Below, in pieces: positions 50,366 to 59,041 of a stretch of 64,000 bases of DNA. A program made the position numbers and the translations under genes. The DNA is from Granulosicoccaceae bacterium. Lineage in GTDB: Bacteria; Pseudomonadota; Gammaproteobacteria; Granulosicoccales; Granulosicoccaceae. Numbering within the stretch: position 1 is the stretch's first letter; every line of letters starts with the position of its first letter. Under the pieces are notes generated by a model. The model saw only the letters and a program-made list of their open reading frames with translations, was not told the DNA's origin and searched no databases. The stretch spans positions 147,968 to 211,967 of the forward strand of contig JAHDCO010000001.1 in NCBI GenBank assembly GCA_020629835.1, in the 5' to 3' direction.

Positions 50366-51188
50366 ATAAATGATAAGCGACTAAATTTGCGTCATCAGAT
50401 GAAAGCCGATTCTCAGCATTCCTAATAAATTTGGCTAAACCTTTCGGGTTCAAAACCCAAGGCTGGGCTTTGGAGAAAGAAGAAGTCTGTTCGACGTACC
50501 AACCCGGAAACGTCACGACTGGCTGTACTATAAATTTTTTTCCTGTTGTCTCCAGCAAAAGTTCGCTCAGATATTTTGAGCATGCAATAGCCTGAAGCGT
50601 AGGCGAGGGTTCTACAACGAACCCATTTTTCGTGAGAGTCTGGCCGTCAAACTGGATTATTGACTCACCGCTGCTCGGCTTTGACCAAGATTTGGTTTCA
50701 ACCACATAAATACCCTTTTCAGATATCACTACATGATCGATATTAAAGTTATCTGCACGGATATCATGAAATATTTTTGCGTTGTCTTTTCTTAGAATTT
50801 CGAGGAATTGACCAACGGCCTTTTCTCCATCTCGCCCGAGTTTGTACCTCTTTAATTTTTTTATAATTGGCCGAACTTTGATAAAGGCGTAGATAATAGC
50901 TACCAATGCCATGCTAGAAAAAAGTATAGGGTTTGGAGGAGATTGGTTTAGGTGTTGAATCCATTCCATGCTGGCAAGCATGATGAACATACAAGCGATC
51001 ATTAGATAGAAAAGTATGTCGAATGCAAACTCTGTTATCTGTTCATCAAGCGATTCGCCCGGGTTTCTAAGTGGTTTATCTTTTAAAGGAGATCGCATCT
51101 TGCTTTTTTGAGTGGGTTTTGCTCTCGAGGATGCAAATTTTGTGTCAACACCTGTTAGTGTAGTTTGCGAAGATCCTAGTGAGTGCAA
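50343..51188 (-). CDS. NERD-domain (nuclease-related) membrane protein
   Basis: GRDGEKAVGQFLEILRKDNAKIFHDIRADNFNIDHVVISEKGIYVVETKSW; two hydrophobic segments N-terminal; start may be ATG at 51098. Confidence 0.8.
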   Translation of the reverse strand: MHSLGSSQTTLTGVDTKFASSRAKPTQKSKMRSPLKDKPLRNPGESLDEQITEFAFDILFYLMIACMFIMLASMEWIQHLNQSPPNPILFSSMALVAIIYAFIKVRPIIKKLKRYKLGRDGEKAVGQFLEILRKDNAKIFHDIRADNFNIDHVVISEKGIYVVETKSWSKPSSGESIIQFDGQTLTKNGFVVEPSPTLQAIACSKYLSELLLETTGKKFIVQPVVTFPGWYVEQTSSFSKAQPWVLNPKGLAKFIRNAENRLSSDDANLVAYHLSRHIRTC

Positions 51189-51343
51189 GTACTGGACGGG
51201 TTACTCAGGCACTTTATCTCGCCACGCCAGCACAAGTGGCCGCCTCCCACGCAAGTTATGTCAGATGGTAGATAACCGTTTACAAGTTTGAGTAGTACTG
51301 CTGCCTGCCCAGTCATATATCCCGGAGACATCCGTCATGTATT

Positions 51344-52336
51344 CTATTCATCGGTGAACCCAACTATGTCGGACAAGGGGCTACGAACCGCTCGACCGCC
51401 GCGTTTAATTACGTGCGTATAGATCTGTGTGGTTCGTACATCCGAGTGCCCGAGTTGTTCTTGTACGGTGCGTATATCTGCACCGCGTTCCAACAAGTGT
51501 GTAGCAAACGAGTGTCTTAACGAATGGCACGTCGCCTGTTTTTTGATACCAGAAGAAAGCACCGCCGCCTTAAATTTCCGTTGCATCGATTGCTCATGCA
51601 CATGATGTCTACCGACTTCACCACTTCGCGGATTCTTGCTTCGAGAAAATGACGGAAAAGCGTACTGCCATTGAAAGTCCCGGTCAGCGTTTGGCCATTT
51701 GCGTTTTAGCGCATGCGGGAGCTCCACCCGGCCATAGCCATCTGCCAAGTCCTTTTGATGCAAAAGCTCAGCGTGGCTAAACTGAGCGAGCAGCGGGCGA
51801 ACTAGCTCATCGGGTAGGGTGACCACGCGATCCTTAGCACCTTTGCCGTTTCTCACCATGATAGCCCGGTAGTCAAAGTCGATATCTTTGGTGCGCAGCC
51901 TAAGCGACTCCATCAACCGTAAGCCCGAACCGTACATGAGCGCCGCCAATAACCAGTAGGGGGCTTCGAGCTCTTTCAATACCGCCCGCACTTCGGTTTG
52001 TGTGAGTACAGTCGGTAGTTTTTGCTGCTTTTTAGAACGAACCACCCCAACCACTTCTTCAAGGGGTTGATTCAGCACATTTCTATATAAGAAATTAAGA
52101 GCATTTAACGCCTGGTTCTGGGAATTCGGTGACACGCCTCGGTTAATGCTGAGATGCGTAAGAAACTTGGCAACCTCGTCCTCACCCATATCGCGCGGAT
52201 GAGCCATATTGTGAAACCGAATGTATTGCCGGGCCCACATCGAATACGCTTGCTCAGTACGAAAACTGTAGTTTCGGATGCGGCAAGCTTCAGCGAGCTG
52301 ATCTAATAACTTGGGTGGGGTTTTACTCATGATCAA
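51344..52336 (-). CDS. intI: Integron integrase (IntI-type tyrosine recombinase)
   Basis: Tyrosine recombinase R..HxxR..H..Y ([53 protein letters not shown]) plus IntI-specific insert [33 protein letters not shown]; divergent from attC array. Confidence 0.95.
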   Translation of the reverse strand: MIMSKTPPKLLDQLAEACRIRNYSFRTEQAYSMWARQYIRFHNMAHPRDMGEDEVAKFLTHLSINRGVSPNSQNQALNALNFLYRNVLNQPLEEVVGVVRSKKQQKLPTVLTQTEVRAVLKELEAPYWLLAALMYGSGLRLMESLRLRTKDIDFDYRAIMVRNGKGAKDRVVTLPDELVRPLLAQFSHAELLHQKDLADGYGRVELPHALKRKWPNADRDFQWQYAFPSFSRSKNPRSGEVGRHHVHEQSMQRKFKAAVLSSGIKKQATCHSLRHSFATHLLERGADIRTVQEQLGHSDVRTTQIYTHVIKRGGRAVRSPLSDIVGFTDE

Positions 52337-52410
52337 TCCTTTGATCGTGGTTCTATTTTTATAGGTTAATGTGTTTTGGCGGACAGGTGCTTATCTTCTT
52401 ATTCAGGATA

Positions 52411-52426
52411 CTATATATAATGCCAG
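52411..52426. promoter_or_regulatory. Candidate LexA-like box CTATATATAATGCCAG upstream of intI
   Basis: 6 of 8 defined positions of CTGT-N8-ACAG; 75 bp upstream of the intI start. Confidence 0.35.
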
Positions 52427-52560
52427 TTAGCCGTATTCCCCCAAATTACTTTTGTTATTCAGATATTGCGATTCAGGTATATCCACCTTTGTGTTGCCTC
52501 GTCTTTGGTTTGCTGTTCGTAAAAACCGATCAAAATCAAATTCTTGACATGTGTGGATAA

Positions 52561-52580
52561 ATGTGTGAAATTTCACACAT
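52561..52580. promoter_or_regulatory. Perfect 20-bp palindrome ATGTGTGAAATTTCACACAT, candidate VapB operator
   Basis: Direct reading; overlaps vapB ATG at 52579; TTGACA -35-like at 52544-52549. Confidence 0.75.
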
Positions 52581-52776
52581 GGCAACAAATCTATCTATTG
52601 ATCCAGAGCTCCTGGAAAAGGCATTGCAAGTCAGCGGTGAGAAAACTAAGAAAGCAGCAGTAACACAGGCTTTGGTTGAGTTTATCGCAAAGCGTGAGCA
52701 ATCAAGAATAAAAGAACTTTTTGGCCAGCTTGAATGGGATGCCGACTACGATTACAAGAAGGAGCGGCATCGATAG
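52579..52776 (+). CDS. vapB: VapB-type antitoxin
   Basis: MATNLSIDPELLEKALQVSGEKTKKAAVTQALVEFI; overlaps the PIN gene start (TAGTG). Confidence 0.82.
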   Translation: MATNLSIDPELLEKALQVSGEKTKKAAVTQALVEFIAKREQSRIKELFGQLEWDADYDYKKERHR

Positions 52777-53177
52777 TGTCGATTCTGGTAGATACAAGCG
52801 TTTGGTCGTTGGCGATGAGGCGAGATAAACAACCAAACTCGCCCGAACTAAAGATACTCGTAAATGCACTTGACTCGGGACAGGAGATTTATAGCACGGG
52901 GATAATTTTACAAGAGCTACTTCAGGGGTTTTCTGGAGCAAAGGCTCGTGAAGCTATAGTTGATCGATTCGCTTCGATCCCAATGCTAATTCCTGAGACA
53001 GCGGACCACATACAAGCGGCTCTAATACGTAACAAAAGTCGTCGCACAGGGGTACAAATTGGCACAATCGATGCGCTAATTGCACAGTTGAGTTTGCGAT
53101 ATAAGTTGGCATTATTAACGGCTGATAAAGACTTTAAACATATTTCAAAGGCAGTAAAGCTCACCTTTGCAAAGTGA
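52776..53177 (+). CDS. vapC: VapC-type PIN domain toxin (GTG start)
   Basis: SILVDTSVWSLAMR, LQELLQGF, IGTIDALIAQL, LLTADKDF. Confidence 0.85.
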   Translation: MSILVDTSVWSLAMRRDKQPNSPELKILVNALDSGQEIYSTGIILQELLQGFSGAKAREAIVDRFASIPMLIPETADHIQAALIRNKSRRTGVQIGTIDALIAQLSLRYKLALLTADKDFKHISKAVKLTFAK

Positions 53178-53201
53178 TCAAAGATTGCTTACGCAACGCA
53201 C

Positions 53202-53302
53202 ATCTGTCGGCGGCATAGAGTAATTAGTTGCAGCTCATACGTAAAGAAGACTGCCTCACAACGCGCATGAGCTGCAACCGTTCCTCATGCTTGATGTTAT
53301 GA
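53202..53302 (+). repeat. attC site, degenerate R boxes (cassette 1 end)
   Basis: Shares GTTGCAGCYCAT...GCGCATGAGCTGCAAC.GTTCCTCATGCTTGATGTTA with the 56216 site, but outer boxes are ATCTGTC and GTTATGA. Confidence 0.8.
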
Positions 53303-53440
53303 GTAAATTTCATGCCTTCTGCTTACATCAGCCGTAACCTGCAGTTGAGTTTTCGTGACTGAAACGGCAGCGCAGGAAGTGAAAAGGCAAACTGTCTACC
53401 CACGGTACCGTTTGATATACGTGCGAAAATCTGCGAAGTA

Positions 53441-53846
53441 CTAACTACGCCAATTAACCACCGTAAGCCCTTTCACTCGCTTAAACTCTTACACGTTTTC
53501 TGTTGCCAAAGTCAGACCCAATGAAAAAGCATGAGCCGCTATTAGAAGATCATTAGGGCCTATGAGCTCACCTTTCTGATCTAGCGCAGCTCTCACTTTT
53601 TCATATTCTTTATCTGCTGGTATATCAAACGGAAGCACTTCAGTTGCGCACAAAGCTGCATCAACTCGTATGGCGAGCTGTTTAGATCCACTTCTTGCTA
53701 CGCCATACTTAATTTCCGCTGCCACTATAATACTGGGACAGACGCTCGAACCACCTTCTTTTTCGATTTGACGGGAGACCATCGCCGAATGGGTCTATTA
53801 TCATATCGGAGAACACGTTCGTATCCAGTAAGAACCTGTATGCCAT
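53441..53846 (-). pseudogene. VapC-type PIN toxin, frameshifted and with an in-frame stop
   Basis: N-part MAYRFLLDTNVFSDMIIDPFG in one frame; VSRQIEKEGGSSVCPSIIVAAEIKYGV...NDLLIAAHAFSLGLTLATENV in another; TAA then EFKRVKGLTVVNWRS. Confidence 0.8.
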
Positions 53847-53849
53847 GAC

Positions 53850-54089
53850 TTACAAGTCCGGCTCATCTAGTGCTGGAAGTTCTTCGTCAATATCCTGGGA
53901 AGGGGGTTCTGGTGGACCTAATTCCCGAAGAACCGATAATAATTTTCCAGTTCTTATTGGTTCCAGCACAAGACGGTCACCCTGCTTTCTCAGGATTGCT
54001 TCCTCTGCGTCTAGCTCAAACTCTCGCGGTATTCTTACCGCCTGATTTCTTCCACTTCGGAACAATCGGACCAGTCGTTCCTCGGTCAT
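53850..54089 (-). CDS. vapB: VapB/VagC-type (AbrB-fold) antitoxin
   Basis: RLFRSGRNQAVRIPREFELDAEEAILRKQGDRLVLEP. Confidence 0.85.
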   Translation of the reverse strand: MTEERLVRLFRSGRNQAVRIPREFELDAEEAILRKQGDRLVLEPIRTGKLLSVLRELGPPEPPSQDIDEELPALDEPDL

Positions 54090-54111
54090 TTATGTTTCCA
54101 CTATTACCAAA

Positions 54112-54132
54112 ACATATGTCAAAGCATATGTC
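54112..54132. promoter_or_regulatory. Repeated CATATGT motif (ACATATGTCAAAGCATATGTC) upstream of inverted vapB, candidate operator
   Basis: Two CATATGTC copies spaced by AAAG, about 23 bp upstream of vapB. Confidence 0.5.
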
Positions 54133-55076
54133 CTGCGGCTTAAAAGATCAAAAATGGTGCGCTGCAATTCATATAGGCACTGGTGTGATGCTGGTCGTGA
54201 TGGTGATTTGTAAAATCAGTAAGCCTTATGGATTAAAAGTTCTGTCCCGCTTAACTTACGGTACTTAGGTTTCAAGATATCGCTATTTCTGCTGTTGTGT
54301 ATTAACGTGGAGAGAGTATGATCCGTAGCCACATCAACGTGTTAGCCTTTAGTAGTGAAAATATATTTCAAGTTGCTGCTTTTTTGTTAGTTCCTTAGGC
54401 CAACAGGTTGATATCTACTTGATGTTAGATGTCAGATTTAATTTTAATGTTGTGTCTGCCAGAGTGAAGTCCGTTTTGCTAAGTTAGACGAGACGTGTGG
54501 AAACAGGGATTGCAAATCTTTTTACAATTAGGGGTAGAGTGCTCAACTTCGATCGGCGTCTTACAAGCTCAGACATGAACGAATGAGCTTTCTGTGGAAG
54601 CGTTTTTAGAAGGAGATCAAATCAGTGTTTGGGTGTGCAACTAACCGAATGGTGCAATCGGTAAACGGGGCATTAGATTCAGAATCCTGCGAGCATGGTG
54701 TTTGTGGAACCAACTGATCGTCTGTCAGGGCTTTGGTAGTTGAAGTAAATCGTTAAGACGTTTTTGTGTGCTGGTCAAGTTCTCACGATTGCGACTTGGA
54801 AGTTTGTGTGCTTACTGAACGCAAACAGCTCAACTTCGTTGATTATTGCATGTCATCGAATCTGGTCGCTTCGGTAAACGCATAGATGGAAATTGGCTAT
54901 TGAGTGTCGAGATTGCGAGTTTGGGTTGTTTGGTTTCGCAGAACGCCGCGATCAGACGAGATATCGGTCCCCCATTAACACGACGGGGATGGGGTAATGA
55001 GTCTTTGCTAAATATTTAATGGTTATCAAAATGGCAGTTTATGGATCTGAGTGTGCGAATAGGGTGCACTACTGAC

Positions 55077-55177
55077 ATCTAACGAGTGCATGAACTCGAT
55101 AGTTGCACCTGACGCGCAACCATGAGTGCCTCAGAACGCACCTCAGGTGCAACTACAAGTTATGCTTGATGTTAGAC
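55077..55177 (+). repeat. attC site
   Basis: ATCTAAC ... GTTAGAC; stem TTGCACCTGA/TCAGGTGCAA. Confidence 0.93.
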
Positions 55178-55265
55178 CTACGGCGAACTATTTCGCAAGA
55201 TTTGTTTGGATTCAGAGCGAACAGCGGTTTTCGACTAGAAGCGGGTATTAGAACCCATTAGACAC

Positions 55266-55697
55266 ATGAATAAATGGTTAAGTGAAATTGAAATAGCTGG
55301 TACTAACTCCTCATTTGGCAAGAAAAAATGCAGGCAATTTGTTGCTGATACGAGACCGCTTGTTGATGGTGTTTATGAGACCCTGAAGCGCAACATTAAA
55401 TCGCGCTACGGAAAAGTTGTGGTGAGACTTTGGTCTCAGCCTCGTTTTGATGAGCTCTCGATCCCGTCTTATCAATACGACACAATGGGTGGTGTATGTA
55501 TGATTAATTACGTTTATGATTTAAATATAATTTTTGATCTAGACGACCAGCAAGCCAAACTAAAAGCAGTGCACGGTATTTTTGACGATGCTTTTATGAA
55601 CCTACCAGAAGAAGTGGGGCTAACTGGCAGTGAAGTTATGTCTATAGTTGACACTGTATATCGAGATCTGCTGAAGCTCGATTTTGCAAAAAAGTAA
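55266..55697 (+). CDS. Hypothetical cassette protein (143 aa)
   Basis: Intact ORF between attC sites; no family recognised. Confidence 0.65.
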   Translation: MNKWLSEIEIAGTNSSFGKKKCRQFVADTRPLVDGVYETLKRNIKSRYGKVVVRLWSQPRFDELSIPSYQYDTMGGVCMINYVYDLNIIFDLDDQQAKLKAVHGIFDDAFMNLPEEVGLTGSEVMSIVDTVYRDLLKLDFAKK

Positions 55698-55810
55698 AGA
55701 ACTACACTTGCTGTAAAACGGCTGAATTAGGCATTCTGGATCTACAGAGTTTCACTGATTGTTTATTGGGTGTGGCTCTGTTCAGCGAATACGGCCCCGT
55801 AACTTTAAAA

Positions 55811-56149
55811 ATGACTACTAACAAAGAATATATTTTTTCTGAACTACAGAAAGCGACGAAGGGACTGGCTGCTACGTCCGTAGTTGAATTGCAAACAGTA
55901 TTCGGTGATGATTGTCTAGATGAGCTGGCTCTGGACTTCTCACTGTTTGTTAATGCGGCAACACCATTCATAGAGAAAATAGACTCATCAGGTTTAAAGC
56001 TACTACTGGAAATAGACGGAGATTTGGGACGTATTTCAGGCGTTGAAAACTATCACATGTGGACGCATGAGGCCTTCTTGGAAGATCACAATTGGTCGAG
56101 TATTCGTCGAAAAGCTGAGATTGCGGTTCAACATTTTTCTTGGAGCTAG
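55811..56149 (+). CDS. Hypothetical acidic cassette protein (about 112 aa)
   Basis: Intact ORF in the same cassette; ATG 55811 preferred over upstream alternative starts. Confidence 0.6.
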   Translation: MTTNKEYIFSELQKATKGLAATSVVELQTVFGDDCLDELALDFSLFVNAATPFIEKIDSSGLKLLLEIDGDLGRISGVENYHMWTHEAFLEDHNWSSIRRKAEIAVQHFSWS

Positions 56150-56215
56150 GACCGGTCTGGGCACTAATTGGAAGTTAATTAATAATAAAAAATTATGAAG
56201 AAACGAGTAAAGCAG

Positions 56216-56316
56216 GTCTAACGGCGGCATGGAGCAATCAGTTGCAGCCCATGCTCAACGATGAGTACCTCACAACGCGCATGAGCTGCAACTGTTCCTC
56301 ATGCTTGATGTTAGGT
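56216..56316 (+). repeat. attC site
   Basis: GTCTAAC ... GTTAGGT with stem GTTGCAGC/GCTGCAAC. Confidence 0.93.
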
Positions 56317-56344
56317 TTCACGTCGGACTTCTATACTCAAGAAC

Positions 56345-57151
56345 ATGGAAATAGAAAAACATATAGAAGCTGACATCCAGCAACGGCTATTAGAAGCTGA
56401 AATTGAACACAACGTAAAAGTTATTTACGCGTGTGAATCCGGGAGCAGAGCCTGGGGATTCGCATCTCCTGACTCCGACTACGATGTTAGATTCATTTAC
56501 GCCCATACTGCAGAATGGTATATGTCCTTCGACATAGAACGGAGACGAGATGTCATAGAATATCCGATCGTTGATGATATTGACATCGGTGGATGGGATA
56601 TCAGAAAAGCTCTTCATCTTTTTACGCGTACCAACGGTGCTTTACTAGAATGGCTTGCTAGTCCGATAGTGTATCGAGAAGAAGGACCCTTCTCTGCCAC
56701 TCTCCGAGAAATAGCACCGGATGCACACAACGATTTGGCACTGCGCTATCACTATAGTCATATGGCTAGGAGTAATGCAGGAGATCATTTATCGAAGAAA
56801 AAGGTAAAACTAAAAAAATACTTTTACATATTAAGGCCACTATTGGCTATTCGATATATTCAAGCTGGGTTAGGTTTACCCCCAGTTAGATTTCAAAGTC
56901 TTGTGGATGCAGTTGCTCCCGAAGATATAAAGGGAACAATTGAAGATCTAATACAGCTAAAAACGGTGACGCCAGAGCTCGGAGTTGGAGATGCTATTCC
57001 CTTATTAAACGAATTTATTTTTTCGGAGCTTGAAAAACACCAAGGCACTCTGACTGGTCATGGTCGGCCTGATATACAAGATAAAGCATCAATAATTGAT
57101 AGCCTAAATAACGTTTTTCGGCAGACAGTAGGAGAAGCATTCAAAAAGTGA
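56345..57151 (+). CDS. Nucleotidyltransferase superfamily protein (RlaP/PF10127-like)
   Basis: ACESGSRAWGFASPDSDYDVRFIYAH (GS...DxD) motif. Confidence 0.82.
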   Translation: MEIEKHIEADIQQRLLEAEIEHNVKVIYACESGSRAWGFASPDSDYDVRFIYAHTAEWYMSFDIERRRDVIEYPIVDDIDIGGWDIRKALHLFTRTNGALLEWLASPIVYREEGPFSATLREIAPDAHNDLALRYHYSHMARSNAGDHLSKKKVKLKKYFYILRPLLAIRYIQAGLGLPPVRFQSLVDAVAPEDIKGTIEDLIQLKTVTPELGVGDAIPLLNEFIFSELEKHQGTLTGHGRPDIQDKASIIDSLNNVFRQTVGEAFKK

Positions 57152-57152
57152 A

Positions 57153-57252
57153 ACCTAACGGTGCCATGCAGCAACCACTGGATCCTGCCACATAACCCGG
57201 CTACGCCAGAACATGCGTCAGCCTCCAGTGTTCCTGATGGCGGATGTTAGGC
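57153..57252 (+). repeat. attC site (divergent subfamily)
   Basis: ACCTAAC ... GTTAGGC; inner stem CACTGGA/TCCAGTG. Confidence 0.88.
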
Positions 57253-57360
57253 CTACTAGTCCCGACATTTTAGTAAAAGCGAAGTAGCCCTGGCGACAAC
57301 GCTAAGTGATGAGAATCTAAATCAGTAACCTATGAAGTCGATGTAAATGCCTGGACTATT

Positions 57361-58008
57361 ATGAGTGACACAGTAAGAATTATTTTTACTATTGTTTTTG
57401 CACTACTAGCTTCAAGTTCGCAAGCATCAGTAGCCAGAAAGTGTGAAAAGTTGTTGAGTCCCTATGGAGAATCGCGAACAATTATTACCCCTTCCAAAGC
57501 TGAAAAGACTGGAGTTGAGGTCCAACGGTTTTGTCGCTCAAATCCACATGGATTTGGAATGACATCGGCTAGCCCGAGAATGCCGAAAAATAGACCTGAA
57601 TGTTATCAATCTGATAGTGGCGAAGTTGTTCTAGAAATACCTGATTTATTTTTCAATGATTGTAAGGATGACGAATATTTTGAGTCATTGATCGACGAAT
57701 ATGCGTACAAATGGGCAAGTCTGAATTCAGAATCACTTTCAATGATAATTTACAACGAGGAGTACCAATTCTATAAGCGTGGTGACTATGAAAAAGGAAG
57801 TGAAATCTTTCGCCGTGCATCAAGCTGGAAGAAATTTAAAGAAAGAGTTATATATGTGATGGAGAGGGTGCAAAGTGAAGAATATGATCCAGAAGATGTA
57901 GTTTGCATATTTGAACCAAAGAATGCTGATGGAAGTCCTTGTCCGGTGGACTTTTTAAATAAATTCCCGAGTCAGTTGTCACGTGAGATGCTTGTACCTA
58001 GATGGTAA
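57361..58008 (+). CDS. Hypothetical exported cassette protein (215 aa)
   Basis: Signal peptide MSDTVRIIFTIVFALLASSSQASVA; no family recognised. Confidence 0.65.
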   Translation: MSDTVRIIFTIVFALLASSSQASVARKCEKLLSPYGESRTIITPSKAEKTGVEVQRFCRSNPHGFGMTSASPRMPKNRPECYQSDSGEVVLEIPDLFFNDCKDDEYFESLIDEYAYKWASLNSESLSMIIYNEEYQFYKRGDYEKGSEIFRRASSWKKFKERVIYVMERVQSEEYDPEDVVCIFEPKNADGSPCPVDFLNKFPSQLSREMLVPRW

Positions 58009-58049
58009 ACCCGACTTATACATAGTCAACCTTAATTGTTGTGACGCAG

Positions 58050-58150
58050 GCCTAACGAGTGCATGAACCCGATAGTTGCGTCAGACACGCAACCACGAGT
58101 ACCTCAGAACGCGCGTCTGACGCAACTACAGGTTATGCTTGATGTTAGGC
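58050..58150 (+). repeat. attC site
   Basis: GCCTAAC ... GTTAGGC; stem GTTGCGTCAGAC/GTCTGACGCAAC. Confidence 0.95.
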
Positions 58151-59041
58151 GTACCAATTTCTGACACGGTTATTTTTAGTTTGATCTCGAGCTATGTGAC
58201 CTAGAATTATATCTATCGTGATGTAATATAAAGAAGATATGAAACGAGTAATCGGATCAACCATATTCATTTCTTTGTTCTCTCTCGCGGTTCAAAGTCA
58301 AGATATACCAGAATCACTTGGCGCAGAGTCATTGATTACCTATGAATCGATGTCTGAGAGCAAATCGAGTAATGGTGGGAGCTCAAAGTCAAGTTATCGA
58401 AGCGGACTCATCGAGCGTGTTTTAGAGAAAAGCGACAATATATTGGTAGCTGAGTACTCTTTCCCAGAACCTAACAAGGCAAAATTTGACGTTTGGAAAT
58501 TACCAGCTCGTGTTTTGTTTAAATCCGGCGTACCTGAAAAACTAGATAACCGACCAGAGATTGAAAAGCGGTTAAAGAACTATATTGAGAAAAATCCTGA
58601 GGTTGCAGATCTGTGTGGGCAAACCATATTTACCTGGACTGCTGTAAGTTTTGATTGTTCAGTCGATAGTATTTTAGAGATCATCGGTCAATTCAATTTA
58701 AATATTCACGATTTAATCGAGAAAAATTCTTACTCAGAGGTTGGAGCTAAAAACCCAATAAGCCTTTCGCGTGTTCAGTCATCCTCGGATCGAATTATTT
58801 ACACTGGAAAGATTGCATATTCCGGGGCAACGTGAACACCTGTACCGCCTGAACGTGAACACCGATTCCGTGTGAACGTGAACAGCCGTACCGGCTTGAA
58901 CGTGAACAGTTTTGCTTATTTCGCGGAATGAGTGTTCACAATCCCGGAGTGGGTGTTCACGATCGAACGGAATCCTTTCTAACGCATTGATTTTTCAACC
59001 TAATCGGGCCCATTCTGCTGCTTTTTTCTAAAGGATCAGCG

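Noticed and set aside
51344-52336. Phage or genomic-island integrase
   Set aside because: The IntI-specific insert and the adjacent attC array identify an integron integrase; no phage genes or adjacent tRNA gene seen.
52369-52560. 63-aa ORF between intI and vapB
   Set aside because: Sits in the intI/attI regulatory region with no recognisable motif; more likely chance.
53845-54268. Plus-strand ORFs 53845..54045 and 53870..54268
   Set aside because: They are antisense to the recognisable VapB antitoxin gene.
54330-54430. Possible extra attC ending in CTTGATGTTAGAT at 54418-54430
   Set aside because: The R' side (GTTAGAT) fits, but I found no matching R'' box or inner stem at a plausible distance; kept as a possible relic only.
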